A stretch of DNA of 64,000 nucleotides from an uncultured Christensenella sp. (GCA_910578065.1 CAJTPB010000008.1:1-64000); one strand, 5' to 3'. Shown: positions 16,280-24,105, counted from the first letter of the stretch. Made by a program: numbers and translations. Notes: generated by a model not told the origin, from the sequence alone.

Positions 16280-17083
16280 ATGGCTTATCAAAATCCAACT
16301 CCAAAAATAGAAGATGAAACGTTAGTAGAAGATAGAAACGCCGAGCCATCAGATTATACAACAATTGAAAAAGTTTACTTTGCATTTATTGATGTATTGG
16401 GGTTTAAAAAAGCATTCGATGATTTAAAAATTTCCAATAATGAAGAAGCACCGAATAAATATCGCGATGTTTTTAATTATTATTTTTCTTTAATGAATTC
16501 AGCAAAATTTATGCAGGGTGAGAAAACAGGATGCTATGCTGGACAAACTTCTGATAGCCTCTATTTTTATACAGAACGAGAAGACTATCTTTTACAGTTT
16601 ATAAAGATATTTTCTCATTTTAATTTGTATGCTATGTCCAATAACGTGTTTTTTAGAGGTGGCATTGCAAAAGGCAATTTATACAAAAAAGAACAATATC
16701 AATTCTTTGGTGATAGTGTCATTGATGCATATTTATTGGAGAGTAATATTTCTAAGTATCCGATAATAGTGATAGATGAAAGCACACATTTGGCGTTAAA
16801 TAAAGACCCCGAATATAAAAGATGTGTAAACGATTTAAAAGAAAGACATTATATTAAACCATTTGAGTTTTTATGGGAAAACGAGAAGCTTGACTTAGAT
16901 GATAGTACTATCTTAAAAAGTTATGAGCCACAAAAGATAAAAGATAATATAGAAAAAAATAAGCAGCTTTTTGAATATGATGTAAAAAATTATGAAAAGT
17001 ACACATTTTTGCTTAAAGAGTTTACTGATGCTGAGGAATTAAAAAATAAAATTACGGGTGAAGAAGATAATGGCGAATTATGA
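16280..17083 (+). CDS. Class III cyclase-like domain protein
   Basis: The 267-residue product has the layout of a class III nucleotidyl cyclase: FAFIDVLGFKKAF (Asp38, first metal site), GQTSDSLYFY (Asp92, second metal site), FFRGGIAKGNLY, and FFGDSVIDAYLLES. In active adenylate or guanylate cyclases the last motif holds a catalytic Asn and Arg (GDxVNxAAR). Here those positions are Ile and Leu, so it may be inactive, make another product, or bind nucleotide. Small cyclases of this fold occur in the Pycsar defence systems, which is a loose parallel only. GAGGGG precedes ATG. Its 3' end overlaps the next gene by 14 bases. Confidence 0.65.
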   Translation: MAYQNPTPKIEDETLVEDRNAEPSDYTTIEKVYFAFIDVLGFKKAFDDLKISNNEEAPNKYRDVFNYYFSLMNSAKFMQGEKTGCYAGQTSDSLYFYTEREDYLLQFIKIFSHFNLYAMSNNVFFRGGIAKGNLYKKEQYQFFGDSVIDAYLLESNISKYPIIVIDESTHLALNKDPEYKRCVNDLKERHYIKPFEFLWENEKLDLDDSTILKSYEPQKIKDNIEKNKQLFEYDVKNYEKYTFLLKEFTDAEELKNKITGEEDNGEL

Positions 17084-18557
17084 TGTTGGAGCGAGCATAT
17101 TGAGTATTATAACTGAATCATTGTACGATGATCCACTAGTTGTTTTTCGTGAGTATGTGCAGAACTCTGCGGATTCAATTTATAGATTGGAGAATTATAA
17201 TGATAAGTGTGCAATACGAATTTGGCGTAGCGGAAACGACCTATTTGTATTGGATAATGGTAAAGGAATAAAAAAAGAGCAATTTGAAGCAGAAATGACC
17301 AAAATAGGGTCTTCAAGCAAGAAAAAGCAAAAAAATTTAGGTTATAAGGGTATAGGACGTTTATCTGGTGTTCCGTATTGTGAAACACTTATTTTTGTGA
17401 ATATAAATGATTATGCAAATGGGTGTGCGCAAACTTATAGTATTAATGGTAAGCTTTATGATGCTTTAAAAGATTCTGAGGAAGATGTATTGTTAAGCTT
17501 TAAAGAGCTTATGGCTAAAATTGGGAAGAGTGAGACAATAAATTTAAAGGAATACGAATACTATAATCAAATTAAAAATTATGAAAATCTTTTAAAAACT
17601 ACAAATGCAGGGTTTATTGTGATTTTGAAAAAGATTAAAACAGTTTTAAAAAACACAATAGAAGATGATGATTTCATAAACAGACTGAACTGGCTATTGC
17701 CTGTAGATTTTGAAAAGGACTTATATTGTTCGGATAAAGGGGAGTTGTTTAGAGAGTTAACAAGCAATACTGACGACAATCCAATAAGATATTGTCGAAT
17801 CTTTTACGGCGATCGGCAATTATTTAGACCTATAAAAGATAAAGATATTAGAAAATATTTGTGCAAAAATAATTTTAATTATGCTGTAGGGTTTCATTCG
17901 TTCAATGGCAATAAGATAGCTATTGATAAAGACAATAGTTTTTCTGGTATCCGTATTTATATAGATAATATGCTTTTATGTGACGAAAATGAACTGTTAC
18001 AAAATTTAGATCATTTCGGTCTACTTGAGCATACTTCCAATGGTCAATTACAATCTGTAAAAGGTATTGGCGCAATGATTTATATTACGGATAAGGTTAA
18101 TATTGTTGCTAATGCAAGAAGAACATTTATAGAAGTTACAGACACGGCGTCTTTAGATTTTTTAAGAATGTTAGCGGAATTTGTAAATATTATCTATGAT
18201 ACAAGGTATGCATTATCTAATTACTTTTCAGCAAAAAGCAAGCAGAAGGCAGACGAAAAGAAATTAGTTGATTTGCGCCAAAAGGCTTTAGATAGTTTAA
18301 GGATATTGGCCAAAGAGAACATTGAACTGTCTGCAGAGCAGGAAGATAATACTTTGAAATTTGAGTCTATGAGTGTTGCCGAGCAAAAGAGGGCTATCAA
18401 GAAAAAGATAGAACTATCTTATGAGAGCGATTTGAAACTATATCTTAAAGAAATAAGTGATTTCGATTTTGAAAATGCATATGATAATTTCATTAGATGG
18501 TTGCAAAATAAAAAAATAACTCAGTTGTTTTTGATGGACAAAATAACTATAAAGTAA
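17070..18557 (+). CDS. GHKL (HSP90-like) ATPase, second copy in the operon
   Basis: A 495-residue protein with the same N-terminal GHKL fold as the gene at 12805: FREYVQNSADSI (Glu28, Asn32, Asp35), VLDNGKGI (Asp62, Gly64, Gly66) and GYKGIGRL (91-98). Between them is KIGSSSKKKQKNLG, a typical lid. A middle domain (about 180-360) follows, then a charged helical end (about 385-495). ATG at 17070 is preferred over 17058 because it starts the family-like MANYDVG and lies within range of GGGTGAAGAAG. It overlaps the cyclase-like gene, so the two should be co-translated. It differs clearly from the first GHKL protein in its C-terminal half, which suggests a pair with separate partners rather than a recent duplication. 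Confidence 0.82.
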   Translation: MANYDVGASILSIITESLYDDPLVVFREYVQNSADSIYRLENYNDKCAIRIWRSGNDLFVLDNGKGIKKEQFEAEMTKIGSSSKKKQKNLGYKGIGRLSGVPYCETLIFVNINDYANGCAQTYSINGKLYDALKDSEEDVLLSFKELMAKIGKSETINLKEYEYYNQIKNYENLLKTTNAGFIVILKKIKTVLKNTIEDDDFINRLNWLLPVDFEKDLYCSDKGELFRELTSNTDDNPIRYCRIFYGDRQLFRPIKDKDIRKYLCKNNFNYAVGFHSFNGNKIAIDKDNSFSGIRIYIDNMLLCDENELLQNLDHFGLLEHTSNGQLQSVKGIGAMIYITDKVNIVANARRTFIEVTDTASLDFLRMLAEFVNIIYDTRYALSNYFSAKSKQKADEKKLVDLRQKALDSLRILAKENIELSAEQEDNTLKFESMSVAEQKRAIKKKIELSYESDLKLYLKEISDFDFENAYDNFIRWLQNKKITQLFLMDKITIK

Positions 18558-18577
18558 TATAATATTTACAACTTAAT

Positions 18578-18684
18578 AATTCAATGTGAGTAGCAAGATT
18601 TCTTGCTGAAAGTAGGGGAAGTGCGGTGAAAATCCGTCGCAACAGTCATTACGGTAAAAGTCCGATTGCCTACCCGTTGAAATT
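18578..18684 (+). ncRNA. Cobalamin riboswitch
   Basis: The core reads GGGGAAGTGCGGTGAAAATC, then CGTCGCAACAGTC, then AAGTCCGATTGCC. That is the conserved B12-box layout of cobalamin riboswitches (GGGAA, GGTGAAAATCC, CAGTC, and the closing GCC). An outer stem AATTCAA/TTGAAATT closes it, and an AGCAAG/CTTGCT hairpin (18592-18607) forms an early arm. It controls the DUF4430-type lipoprotein and S component that follow. Binding class (adenosyl or aquo) cannot be told by eye. Confidence 0.88.
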
Positions 18685-18700
18685 ACCGTTACTTTTTCTT

Positions 18701-18760
18701 GGGCAGTGGAGAAGTTTGGTAACGTATTTTTTGTGCCCATTTTTGTGAGCACAATTTTTT
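18701..18760 (+). terminator. Riboswitch expression platform with terminator
   Basis: TTGTGC (18731-18736) pairs with GCACAA (18749-18754), followed by TTTTTT. GGGCA at 18701-18705 can instead pair with TGCCC at 18734-18738, which would open the terminator stem. This fits B12-dependent transcription termination. Confidence 0.65.
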
Positions 18761-18775
18761 ATTATGGAGGTACTT

Positions 18776-19189
18776 ATGAAAAAAATTTTAACACTTTTTG
18801 CGTCTATTTTAGCTATTTTTGCATGTTGCTTTGTTGCTGCTTGCGGAGATAAAGAACCTATAAAAGCAGATGAAAATACTGTAATTATTACTGCTTCTGA
18901 TTCATCATTTGATTTTGATGAAAAAACACTAAAGGAATATATGGATTATTTACAGGAAAATCAAAAGTTTACTTATTCCATTAACAACGGAATGATAACG
19001 GCGATTAACGGTAAATCAAATACAACAAATAGTTACTGGATGCTTTATACTAATGATTCTGAAAACGCCAATCAGGAATGGGGTACATTTGAATATGAAG
19101 ATTCAATATATGGTTCAGCGACTTTGGGTGCAGATGCTTTGATTGTGAAAGAAGACTGCATTTATATTTGGGCATATCAAACTTTCTAA
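18776..19189 (+). CDS. DUF4430-type lipoprotein, probable cobalamin-binding surface protein
   Basis: A 137-residue exported lipoprotein. The signal peptide ends in a lipobox around AACCFVAACG. The mature part has the DUF4430 layout: a short strand pair, NSYWMLYTNDSENANQ with a Trp-rich turn, then GSATLGADALIV and a final IYIWAYQ. DUF4430 is related to the C-terminal domain of intrinsic factor and transcobalamin, and in Firmicutes it is found with B12 transport genes. The start at 18776 is set by GGAGG six bases upstream; an earlier in-frame ATG overlaps that site. It is the first gene after a cobalamin riboswitch and is followed by an S component, so B12 capture is a strong inference. Confidence 0.82.
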   Translation: MKKILTLFASILAIFACCFVAACGDKEPIKADENTVIITASDSSFDFDEKTLKEYMDYLQENQKFTYSINNGMITAINGKSNTTNSYWMLYTNDSENANQEWGTFEYEDSIYGSATLGADALIVKEDCIYIWAYQTF

Positions 19190-19190
19190 T

Positions 19191-19721
19191 ATGAGAACTG
19201 CTAAAGAAATTGCGTTTATCAGCGTATTCACTGCTCTTCTGATAGGTGGGCAATTTGTTTTGAGTGGGATTTCTGGTATTGAAATTGTAACTGTACTACT
19301 ATTAAGCTTTTCTTATTATTTTGGAATAAGGAGAGGATTGCTTGTTGCAAATGCGTTCTCATTATTGAGGTGTTTCATTTTCGGCTTTTTTGTTAATGTT
19401 ATAATTCTATATTTAGTTTACTATAATCTTTTCGTGGTAGTGTTTGGTATTTTAGGAGCTAAGTTTAAAAAAGAGTTGAATATGAAACTCTTGGTATTGA
19501 TAGTTATTATTGCAAGTTTACTGACTGTAATATTTACGGTGTTAGATGATATTATTACTCCGCTTTATTATGGGTTTTCGATAGACACAATGAAAACTTA
19601 TGCTATTGCATCGTTAGCAGCAGTTGTACCACAAGTAATTTGTACAGTTTTAACAGTAATTTTATTGTTGCCAATTCTAATTCGTATTTTTAGGCAATTA
19701 GCTTTTTTTAAAGAGAATTAG
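19191..19721 (+). CDS. ECF transporter S component, probably for cobalamin
   Basis: A 176-residue integral membrane protein with about six hydrophobic segments. It begins MRTAKEIAFISVFTALLIGG, the usual start of energy-coupling-factor substrate-binding subunits, where the AxxxxAxxxA-like helix contacts the shared EcfT. It starts one base after the lipoprotein stop and shares the B12 riboswitch, so the substrate is likely cobalamin or a precursor. No EcfA or EcfT is encoded nearby. The protein would depend on the host's shared ECF module. That is normal for group II ECF systems and suits a mobile element. Confidence 0.8.
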   Translation: MRTAKEIAFISVFTALLIGGQFVLSGISGIEIVTVLLLSFSYYFGIRRGLLVANAFSLLRCFIFGFFVNVIILYLVYYNLFVVVFGILGAKFKKELNMKLLVLIVIIASLLTVIFTVLDDIITPLYYGFSIDTMKTYAIASLAAVVPQVICTVLTVILLLPILIRIFRQLAFFKEN

Positions 19722-19828
19722 AACGTGCATCAATTAAAAACTGATTAACGCTTTTGCGAAAACAATAAGTCTAACAGTAGCAGACGAGATATCAAACTAA
19801 AGCTGTATTGATATTTTTCTATTAAGTA

Positions 19829-20053
19829 TTGACAAAAAAATAAATTGTACTATAATATAATTAATCAATATTTAAGTGTAAGCTTTTATAGAGATTACTT
19901 ATTTTATTCTCACTTATCATTTTTGATAACTGGAGAGCAACGGCAACTTATTAGGTTCACTAATTCGTCCGAAACCATTTTAAATATCTTGGTTTATTTT
20001 ATGCTCTTTCCGTTATCGGTGAGAGCATTATTTCATTCTTAAGGAGATTAATT
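19829..20053 (+). promoter_or_regulatory. Promoter and long structured leader before the HNH gene
   Basis: This is most of a 332-base gene-free stretch (19722-20053). The promoter is TTGACA (19829), a 16-base spacer and TATAAT (19851-19856). About 190 bases of leader follow. It holds the hairpins TTATCA/TGATAA, AAACC/GGTTT and ATGCTCT/AGAGCAT, then AAGGAG before the ATG. It is longer than a simple 5' untranslated region needs to be. I do not recognise a riboswitch class. Confidence 0.5.
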
Positions 20054-20698
20054 ATGGCAACAGCAAGTCAATGGTGGGAAGCATTTTTTGGAAAGAAGCA
20101 GGATGAGACTGATTATACTGGTAGGCAAATAAAAAAAGCGGCTTATGGACAAAAGGGGTCTGCGTATGGCTGGGTATTGGAATATATTTTACCGCCAGAC
20201 AATGGCGGTACTGATACGCAAGATAACATTCATATTGTTAGTTGTGAAGCAAATGCGTTGCGAAATGGACGGCTAACTTATACAATTGACGGAATTCGAT
20301 ATCAGGTTCAACGAAATGATAAAGGAGGCTATTCAATTTTTAGGATAGGTGATAAGCGTATGAGTTTTTGGGAGAAAGAGTTCGGTGATGTTCAAGAAGC
20401 CTATGATTTTGTTGGCAGAAAAATATTAAGGGGTGCTTTTGGTCAACAAGGCTCCAAGTATGGTTGGGACATAGACCATATTCAGCCACTTTCTAAAGGT
20501 GGAACAGATACTGAAGATAATAAACAAATTGTTCATATTCTTACAAATGATGAAAAAGCGGACAAGACGACATTTATATCTGATTATGACGGTCAGACAT
20601 ATCAAGTTCAGAAGACATCGAGAAATGATCCTGAGTATTGGGCAAACGGTTACGACTATTCAAATAAAAAGTATTGTATGGTAATCATAGAAAACTAA
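20054..20698 (+). CDS. Tandem HNH-domain protein with one degenerate copy
   Basis: A 214-residue protein with two copies of an HNH (His-Me finger) module. The second (about 110-185) has the full pattern GWDIDHIQPLSKGGTDTEDN followed by QIVHILTNDEKADK, with the His-Asn-Asn/His residues expected for metal-dependent DNA cleavage. The first (about 12-85) keeps the frame GWVLEYILPPDNGGTDTQDN but DH is replaced by EY, and the later H..N..K part is lost. It looks like an internal duplication that left one active and one dead copy. AAGGAG precedes ATG. It could be a nuclease effector or a homing-type enzyme. No partner gene is obvious. Confidence 0.75.
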   Translation: MATASQWWEAFFGKKQDETDYTGRQIKKAAYGQKGSAYGWVLEYILPPDNGGTDTQDNIHIVSCEANALRNGRLTYTIDGIRYQVQRNDKGGYSIFRIGDKRMSFWEKEFGDVQEAYDFVGRKILRGAFGQQGSKYGWDIDHIQPLSKGGTDTEDNKQIVHILTNDEKADKTTFISDYDGQTYQVQKTSRNDPEYWANGYDYSNKKYCMVIIEN

Positions 20699-20734
20699 TT
20701 TTTGCAACAAGTGACGAAACAATAAGGAATTACA

Positions 20735-22054
20735 ATGAAAGAAAAGTTTAAGCAACTAAAAGATTTTAATTGGCGACTGTTCGCGGCGCTTTGCGCGCTT
20801 GCGCTCATACCTGCAATATACCAAACAGTTAGAACATTCATTATTTCGTCTAACGGCGAAAGCGGCGTGTTCGATATCATCGGGCAAATGGAGTGGTACG
20901 ATTTAATCGATGAAACGTTGAGAGCGTTTCTTATAATTCCGCTTTATTCGGTATTAAATAAGTTATTGAAGCACGACGAAGAAAACTTTGCTAAACATAC
21001 TTTTAGGGTTGGTGTAGTCGCTTTTGCATTATATACTTTGTTCTCCGTCGGGGTTTTAATTTACGGTTCCGTATTGGTAGCCGCAATGAACCCTGCTGAA
21101 GTTGACCTTGCCGTAACTAATCATTACCTGCAACTTGAAACTATTGCTTTTATGGTTGGAATTTTACCGAGCTTTTTCAATGTGGTTTTCGTTGTGGTCG
21201 GTAAAGATAAAAACGTATACATATTTTTAGGCGTGCAAACAGTATTGTCGGTTATTGCAGATTTCTTGTTAATTCCCGCATTGGGTGTTTACGGGATAGC
21301 CGCTTCTAATATTATTGTAAACGCCTTGCTCGCCGTGGCGGGTTTTTTGGTATTGTTTTTACAAAAGTTTATCAGACCTACTTGGTATAAAAAGAGCGAT
21401 TTGCAGACGTTTAAGGAGTGGGGTAAGGTAGGCGTATTTTCAGGAGTTCAACAATTTATCGACAACTTGATATACGCCGTAATGATTGGCCAAATGGTTA
21501 ATATGGTAGCCGAACAGGGCAATTATTGGATAGCAAACAACTTTATATGGGGTTGGATGTTAATTCCTATAACGGCATTGAGTGAGGTTATTCGCCACGA
21601 CAGTAAAGACGGTTATCTTGCCTTAAAACAATTCAATTACTATTTTATCGGTGCTTGTGTCGTTTTACTGTGGGTAGTCACAATTCCTTTATGGACTCCG
21701 TTCTATCGTTATGCGGAAGGGCTTGAAAATGCGCATGAAATATTTTTAATTACAATCAAGCTTGCGCCGTTCTATATCGCTTATGCGGGTTGCGCTATTA
21801 TTGATAATTATTTCGTTGGCACTGGGCACACAATTTATAATGCGATTAATTCGTTGATTATAAATCTTGGTTACTACGGCATTTTCTTTATTCTTTATTT
21901 GACGAAAGCAATTACATTTACTATGGACGTTATTATTTTGATGTTCGGTTTTGGTATGGTAGTGCATTTAATTGTTTCCATAATAGAAGAACGGCTTTTC
22001 TTCCGTAAACGTGAATTAAAAAGACTGCAAACGGAGCAAGTGAATCAGGTATAA
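20735..22054 (+). CDS. MATE-like multidrug/small-molecule transporter
   Basis: A 439-residue membrane protein with about 12 hydrophobic segments in two related halves, the layout of MATE and related MOP-superfamily exporters. Recognisable patches include LIPALGVYGIAASNIIVN in the middle and FVGTGHTIYNAINSLIINLG late in the protein, matching the repeated N-terminal and C-terminal half motifs. AAGGA precedes ATG. It is followed by a B12-type radical SAM gene and an Smr-domain gene. An attractive reading is export of a compound modified by the radical SAM enzyme, but this is inference. It differs from the core MATE gene at 39487. Confidence 0.72.
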   Translation: MKEKFKQLKDFNWRLFAALCALALIPAIYQTVRTFIISSNGESGVFDIIGQMEWYDLIDETLRAFLIIPLYSVLNKLLKHDEENFAKHTFRVGVVAFALYTLFSVGVLIYGSVLVAAMNPAEVDLAVTNHYLQLETIAFMVGILPSFFNVVFVVVGKDKNVYIFLGVQTVLSVIADFLLIPALGVYGIAASNIIVNALLAVAGFLVLFLQKFIRPTWYKKSDLQTFKEWGKVGVFSGVQQFIDNLIYAVMIGQMVNMVAEQGNYWIANNFIWGWMLIPITALSEVIRHDSKDGYLALKQFNYYFIGACVVLLWVVTIPLWTPFYRYAEGLENAHEIFLITIKLAPFYIAYAGCAIIDNYFVGTGHTIYNAINSLIINLGYYGIFFILYLTKAITFTMDVIILMFGFGMVVHLIVSIIEERLFFRKRELKRLQTEQVNQV

Positions 22055-22074
22055 AAAGGAGTTTCACGGTACTG

Positions 22075-23634
22075 ATGAGAAACAATACTAATGAAAAAAT
22101 GAAAGTTGCGTTAATTGACGTGGGGTATGACAGAGTTGACTTGAACGAACCGCTGGGAATAGCCGTTTTATACGATTATATAAAGAGAAATCTCAATGTG
22201 CAATTATACGTATCGTTCCGCAATATCGAAGAGAAATTTATTGAAAACCTCTTAAAAAATAAACCCGATGTTGTGTGCGTTTCCACAAGTATAGGTTCGT
22301 TACAGTACTTTGACGAGGTCTATACGGCAGTAAGAAAAGAGCTTGGAAACATTCCGATTATTGTGGGTGGTTTGTATGCAACTTATGCGTTTGAGCAATT
22401 TCTTAATGTTTATTCCGACGTTTTTTGTATAGTCGGAGAAGGCGAAGAGGCTATCGTAAAAATTCTTGATAATATAGATAAGGCGAAGACTACATTGCAA
22501 TTATGCGAAATGGCGCAAAGCGATTGCCCTAACCTTGCTTTTATTCGGGACGGCAAGCTTATAACAACCGAGCGCAGTGTGTTGGATTTATCTATAATGA
22601 ATAGCGTGCCTGCACATATATTTGCAAAAAGAATTAATGACGCCAAGGGCTGTGTGAGAATGGAAGCCAGCAGGGGTTGCCCTTGGAATAACTGTTCGTA
22701 TTGCGTTTTAAAGATGAAATATTGCGGAAGCAAATGGCGCCCTTATCCCGTGGAAAAAGTTATCGAAGAGATGAAAAATCTCTCGGCGGACGGAGTTAAA
22801 ACAGTTTATTTCACCGACGAGGAATTTATAAGCGGCGACTACGACAGAATGGAGCAGCTTGCAGATAAAATTATCAGTGCTAAAAAGTGCGGGGAAATAT
22901 CTCAAGATTTCAACTTTGCCGCAAGTACAAGTGTAAAGGCGCTGTTCGGCAAATATTGCGACAGACCTATTACGCAGGAGCGCATTAACGCCGTATTATT
23001 AAAGCTTAAAGAGGCTGGACTTCGCTCGTTATTCTTAGGTATTGAATCGGGTTCTGATTCACAGCTAAGGCGTTATTGCAAGGGCGTAACCGCCGAACAA
23101 AGTGTTGAAGCGATAGAACTTCTTACAAAGCTTGGCATCGAACAGGATATAGGTTACATAATTTTCGACCCGCTTGTGACCGTTGACGAACTTATGCAGA
23201 CGGTCGAGTTTTTAGAGAGGTGCAACCTCACTTCAAACATGTCGCGCTTTGCCAAGGATATGCGTATAGTTCCGTTTACGCACTATCACAAGGTTCACGG
23301 CAAAGTGTTCAAGCAATTTGATTTAAAGCAGTTGGAGTATTTATACAGTTTTTACAACGCCGACGTGCAGATTATTTACGACGAATATACTAAGCAGGAA
23401 GAAATTAACCTTCAGCGCGCTCATCAAATTCAGGGGCAAATAAGAGAAATGCCAGACGGAGAAGAAAGGACTGCTCTACAAAACGAACTATCCACTCTGC
23501 GCCTTATGGAATTTAATATTTTTAAAGCATTAATTGAAACCGCCATCAAACTACGCGGAGAGTACCCGCGAAAAGAATATTTGGAACACTTAAAGGAGCA
23601 AGCCAAAGCAATAGTTAGTACGGTATTAATGTAA
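22075..23634 (+). CDS. B12-binding-type radical SAM protein, transporter-linked
   Basis: A 519-residue protein with a cobalamin-binding Rossmann domain (about 8-150; ALIDVGYDRVDLNEPLGIAV, IIVGGLYATYAF, CIVGEGEEA). A radical SAM domain follows, with ASRGCPWNNCSYC, then VYFTDEEF and SLFLGIESGSDSQLRRYCKG, which are the usual strand motifs. The cluster motif is CX4CX2C rather than the canonical CX3CX2C. ATG at 22075 has an AGGAG about 13 bases upstream; an internal ATG at 22099 is possible. It is not closely similar to the first radical SAM protein at 14369. It lies between a MATE-like exporter and an Smr protein. The substrate is unknown. Confidence 0.83.
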   Translation: MRNNTNEKMKVALIDVGYDRVDLNEPLGIAVLYDYIKRNLNVQLYVSFRNIEEKFIENLLKNKPDVVCVSTSIGSLQYFDEVYTAVRKELGNIPIIVGGLYATYAFEQFLNVYSDVFCIVGEGEEAIVKILDNIDKAKTTLQLCEMAQSDCPNLAFIRDGKLITTERSVLDLSIMNSVPAHIFAKRINDAKGCVRMEASRGCPWNNCSYCVLKMKYCGSKWRPYPVEKVIEEMKNLSADGVKTVYFTDEEFISGDYDRMEQLADKIISAKKCGEISQDFNFAASTSVKALFGKYCDRPITQERINAVLLKLKEAGLRSLFLGIESGSDSQLRRYCKGVTAEQSVEAIELLTKLGIEQDIGYIIFDPLVTVDELMQTVEFLERCNLTSNMSRFAKDMRIVPFTHYHKVHGKVFKQFDLKQLEYLYSFYNADVQIIYDEYTKQEEINLQRAHQIQGQIREMPDGEERTALQNELSTLRLMEFNIFKALIETAIKLRGEYPRKEYLEHLKEQAKAIVSTVLM

Positions 23635-23635
23635 T

Positions 23636-23974
23636 ATGAAAAGATTAAAAGAAATTAATTTGGAAGTCGGTATGCCAACAAGTGCCGATGCACTTAAACT
23701 GTTAAAATCAAGTATAGTAAATGCTAAGAGTGGGAACGTCGGGTGTTTGTACGTTATCCACGGTTATGGCAGTAGTGGAAGGGGCGGAGTCATAAGAGAA
23801 AAAGTTAGGCAGTGGCTTCACGCTCAAGCAAGAAACGGAACGGTTAAAGCCGTGATAAACGGAGAAGATTTTGATATCTTCAATGCCAAAGCGCGAGAAC
23901 TTAAAAGCACATATAAAGAATTAGAACAACTTTTAAAAGTCTGCAATCACGGTGTTACCGTAGTTGAACTATAA
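23636..23974 (+). CDS. Smr-domain protein
   Basis: A 112-residue protein with the Smr pattern: INLEVGMPTSADALKLL at the start, then the motif VIHGYGSSGRGGVIREKV (HGxGxGxG region) and a closing VRQWLHAQ. Smr domains, as in the MutS2 C-terminus, are nucleic acid nicking or binding modules. The DxH motif of active Smr nucleases is not clearly present. It starts one base after the radical SAM stop, so the three genes of this cassette are likely one transcript. Its link to a transporter and radical SAM enzyme is not explained by known functions. Confidence 0.78.
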   Translation: MKRLKEINLEVGMPTSADALKLLKSSIVNAKSGNVGCLYVIHGYGSSGRGGVIREKVRQWLHAQARNGTVKAVINGEDFDIFNAKARELKSTYKELEQLLKVCNHGVTVVEL

Positions 23975-23983
23975 TTGAAATGT

Positions 23984-24015
23984 AAAATGAGCCACGATAT
24001 GCGGCTCATTTTTGT
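23984..24015 (+). terminator. Terminator of the MATE-radical SAM-Smr cassette
   Basis: ATGAGCC and GGCTCAT around a nine-base loop, then TTTTTGTG. The same stem and tail recur at 31405-31433 inside the element. Confidence 0.85.
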
Positions 24016-24033
24016 GATATTAATGTTTTATTA

Positions 24034-24077
24034 TTGACAAAATTGCAATAATGATGTATACTGAATTTGAATTCAGT
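24034..24077 (+). promoter_or_regulatory. Promoter and palindromic operator of the ATPase gene
   Basis: TTGACA (24034-24039), 17 bases, TATACT (24057-24062). ACTGAATT/AATTCAGT form an inverted repeat from 24060 over the start site, and a further AATTCAGT follows about 14 bases later. The layout suggests a repressor site. Confidence 0.65.
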
Positions 24078-24105
24078 GAAAATAAATTCAGTAAAGAGGC
24101 GCTAA

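Noticed and set aside
16280..17083. A complete Pycsar system
   Set aside because: The cyclase-like protein lacks key catalytic residues and no separate Pycsar effector (TIR or transmembrane with cyclic-nucleotide sensor) is recognised.
19857..20053. Retron-type or guide RNA for the HNH protein
   Set aside because: No reverse transcriptase or guide-binding protein is nearby and no diagnostic repeat is seen. It is kept only as an unexplained leader.
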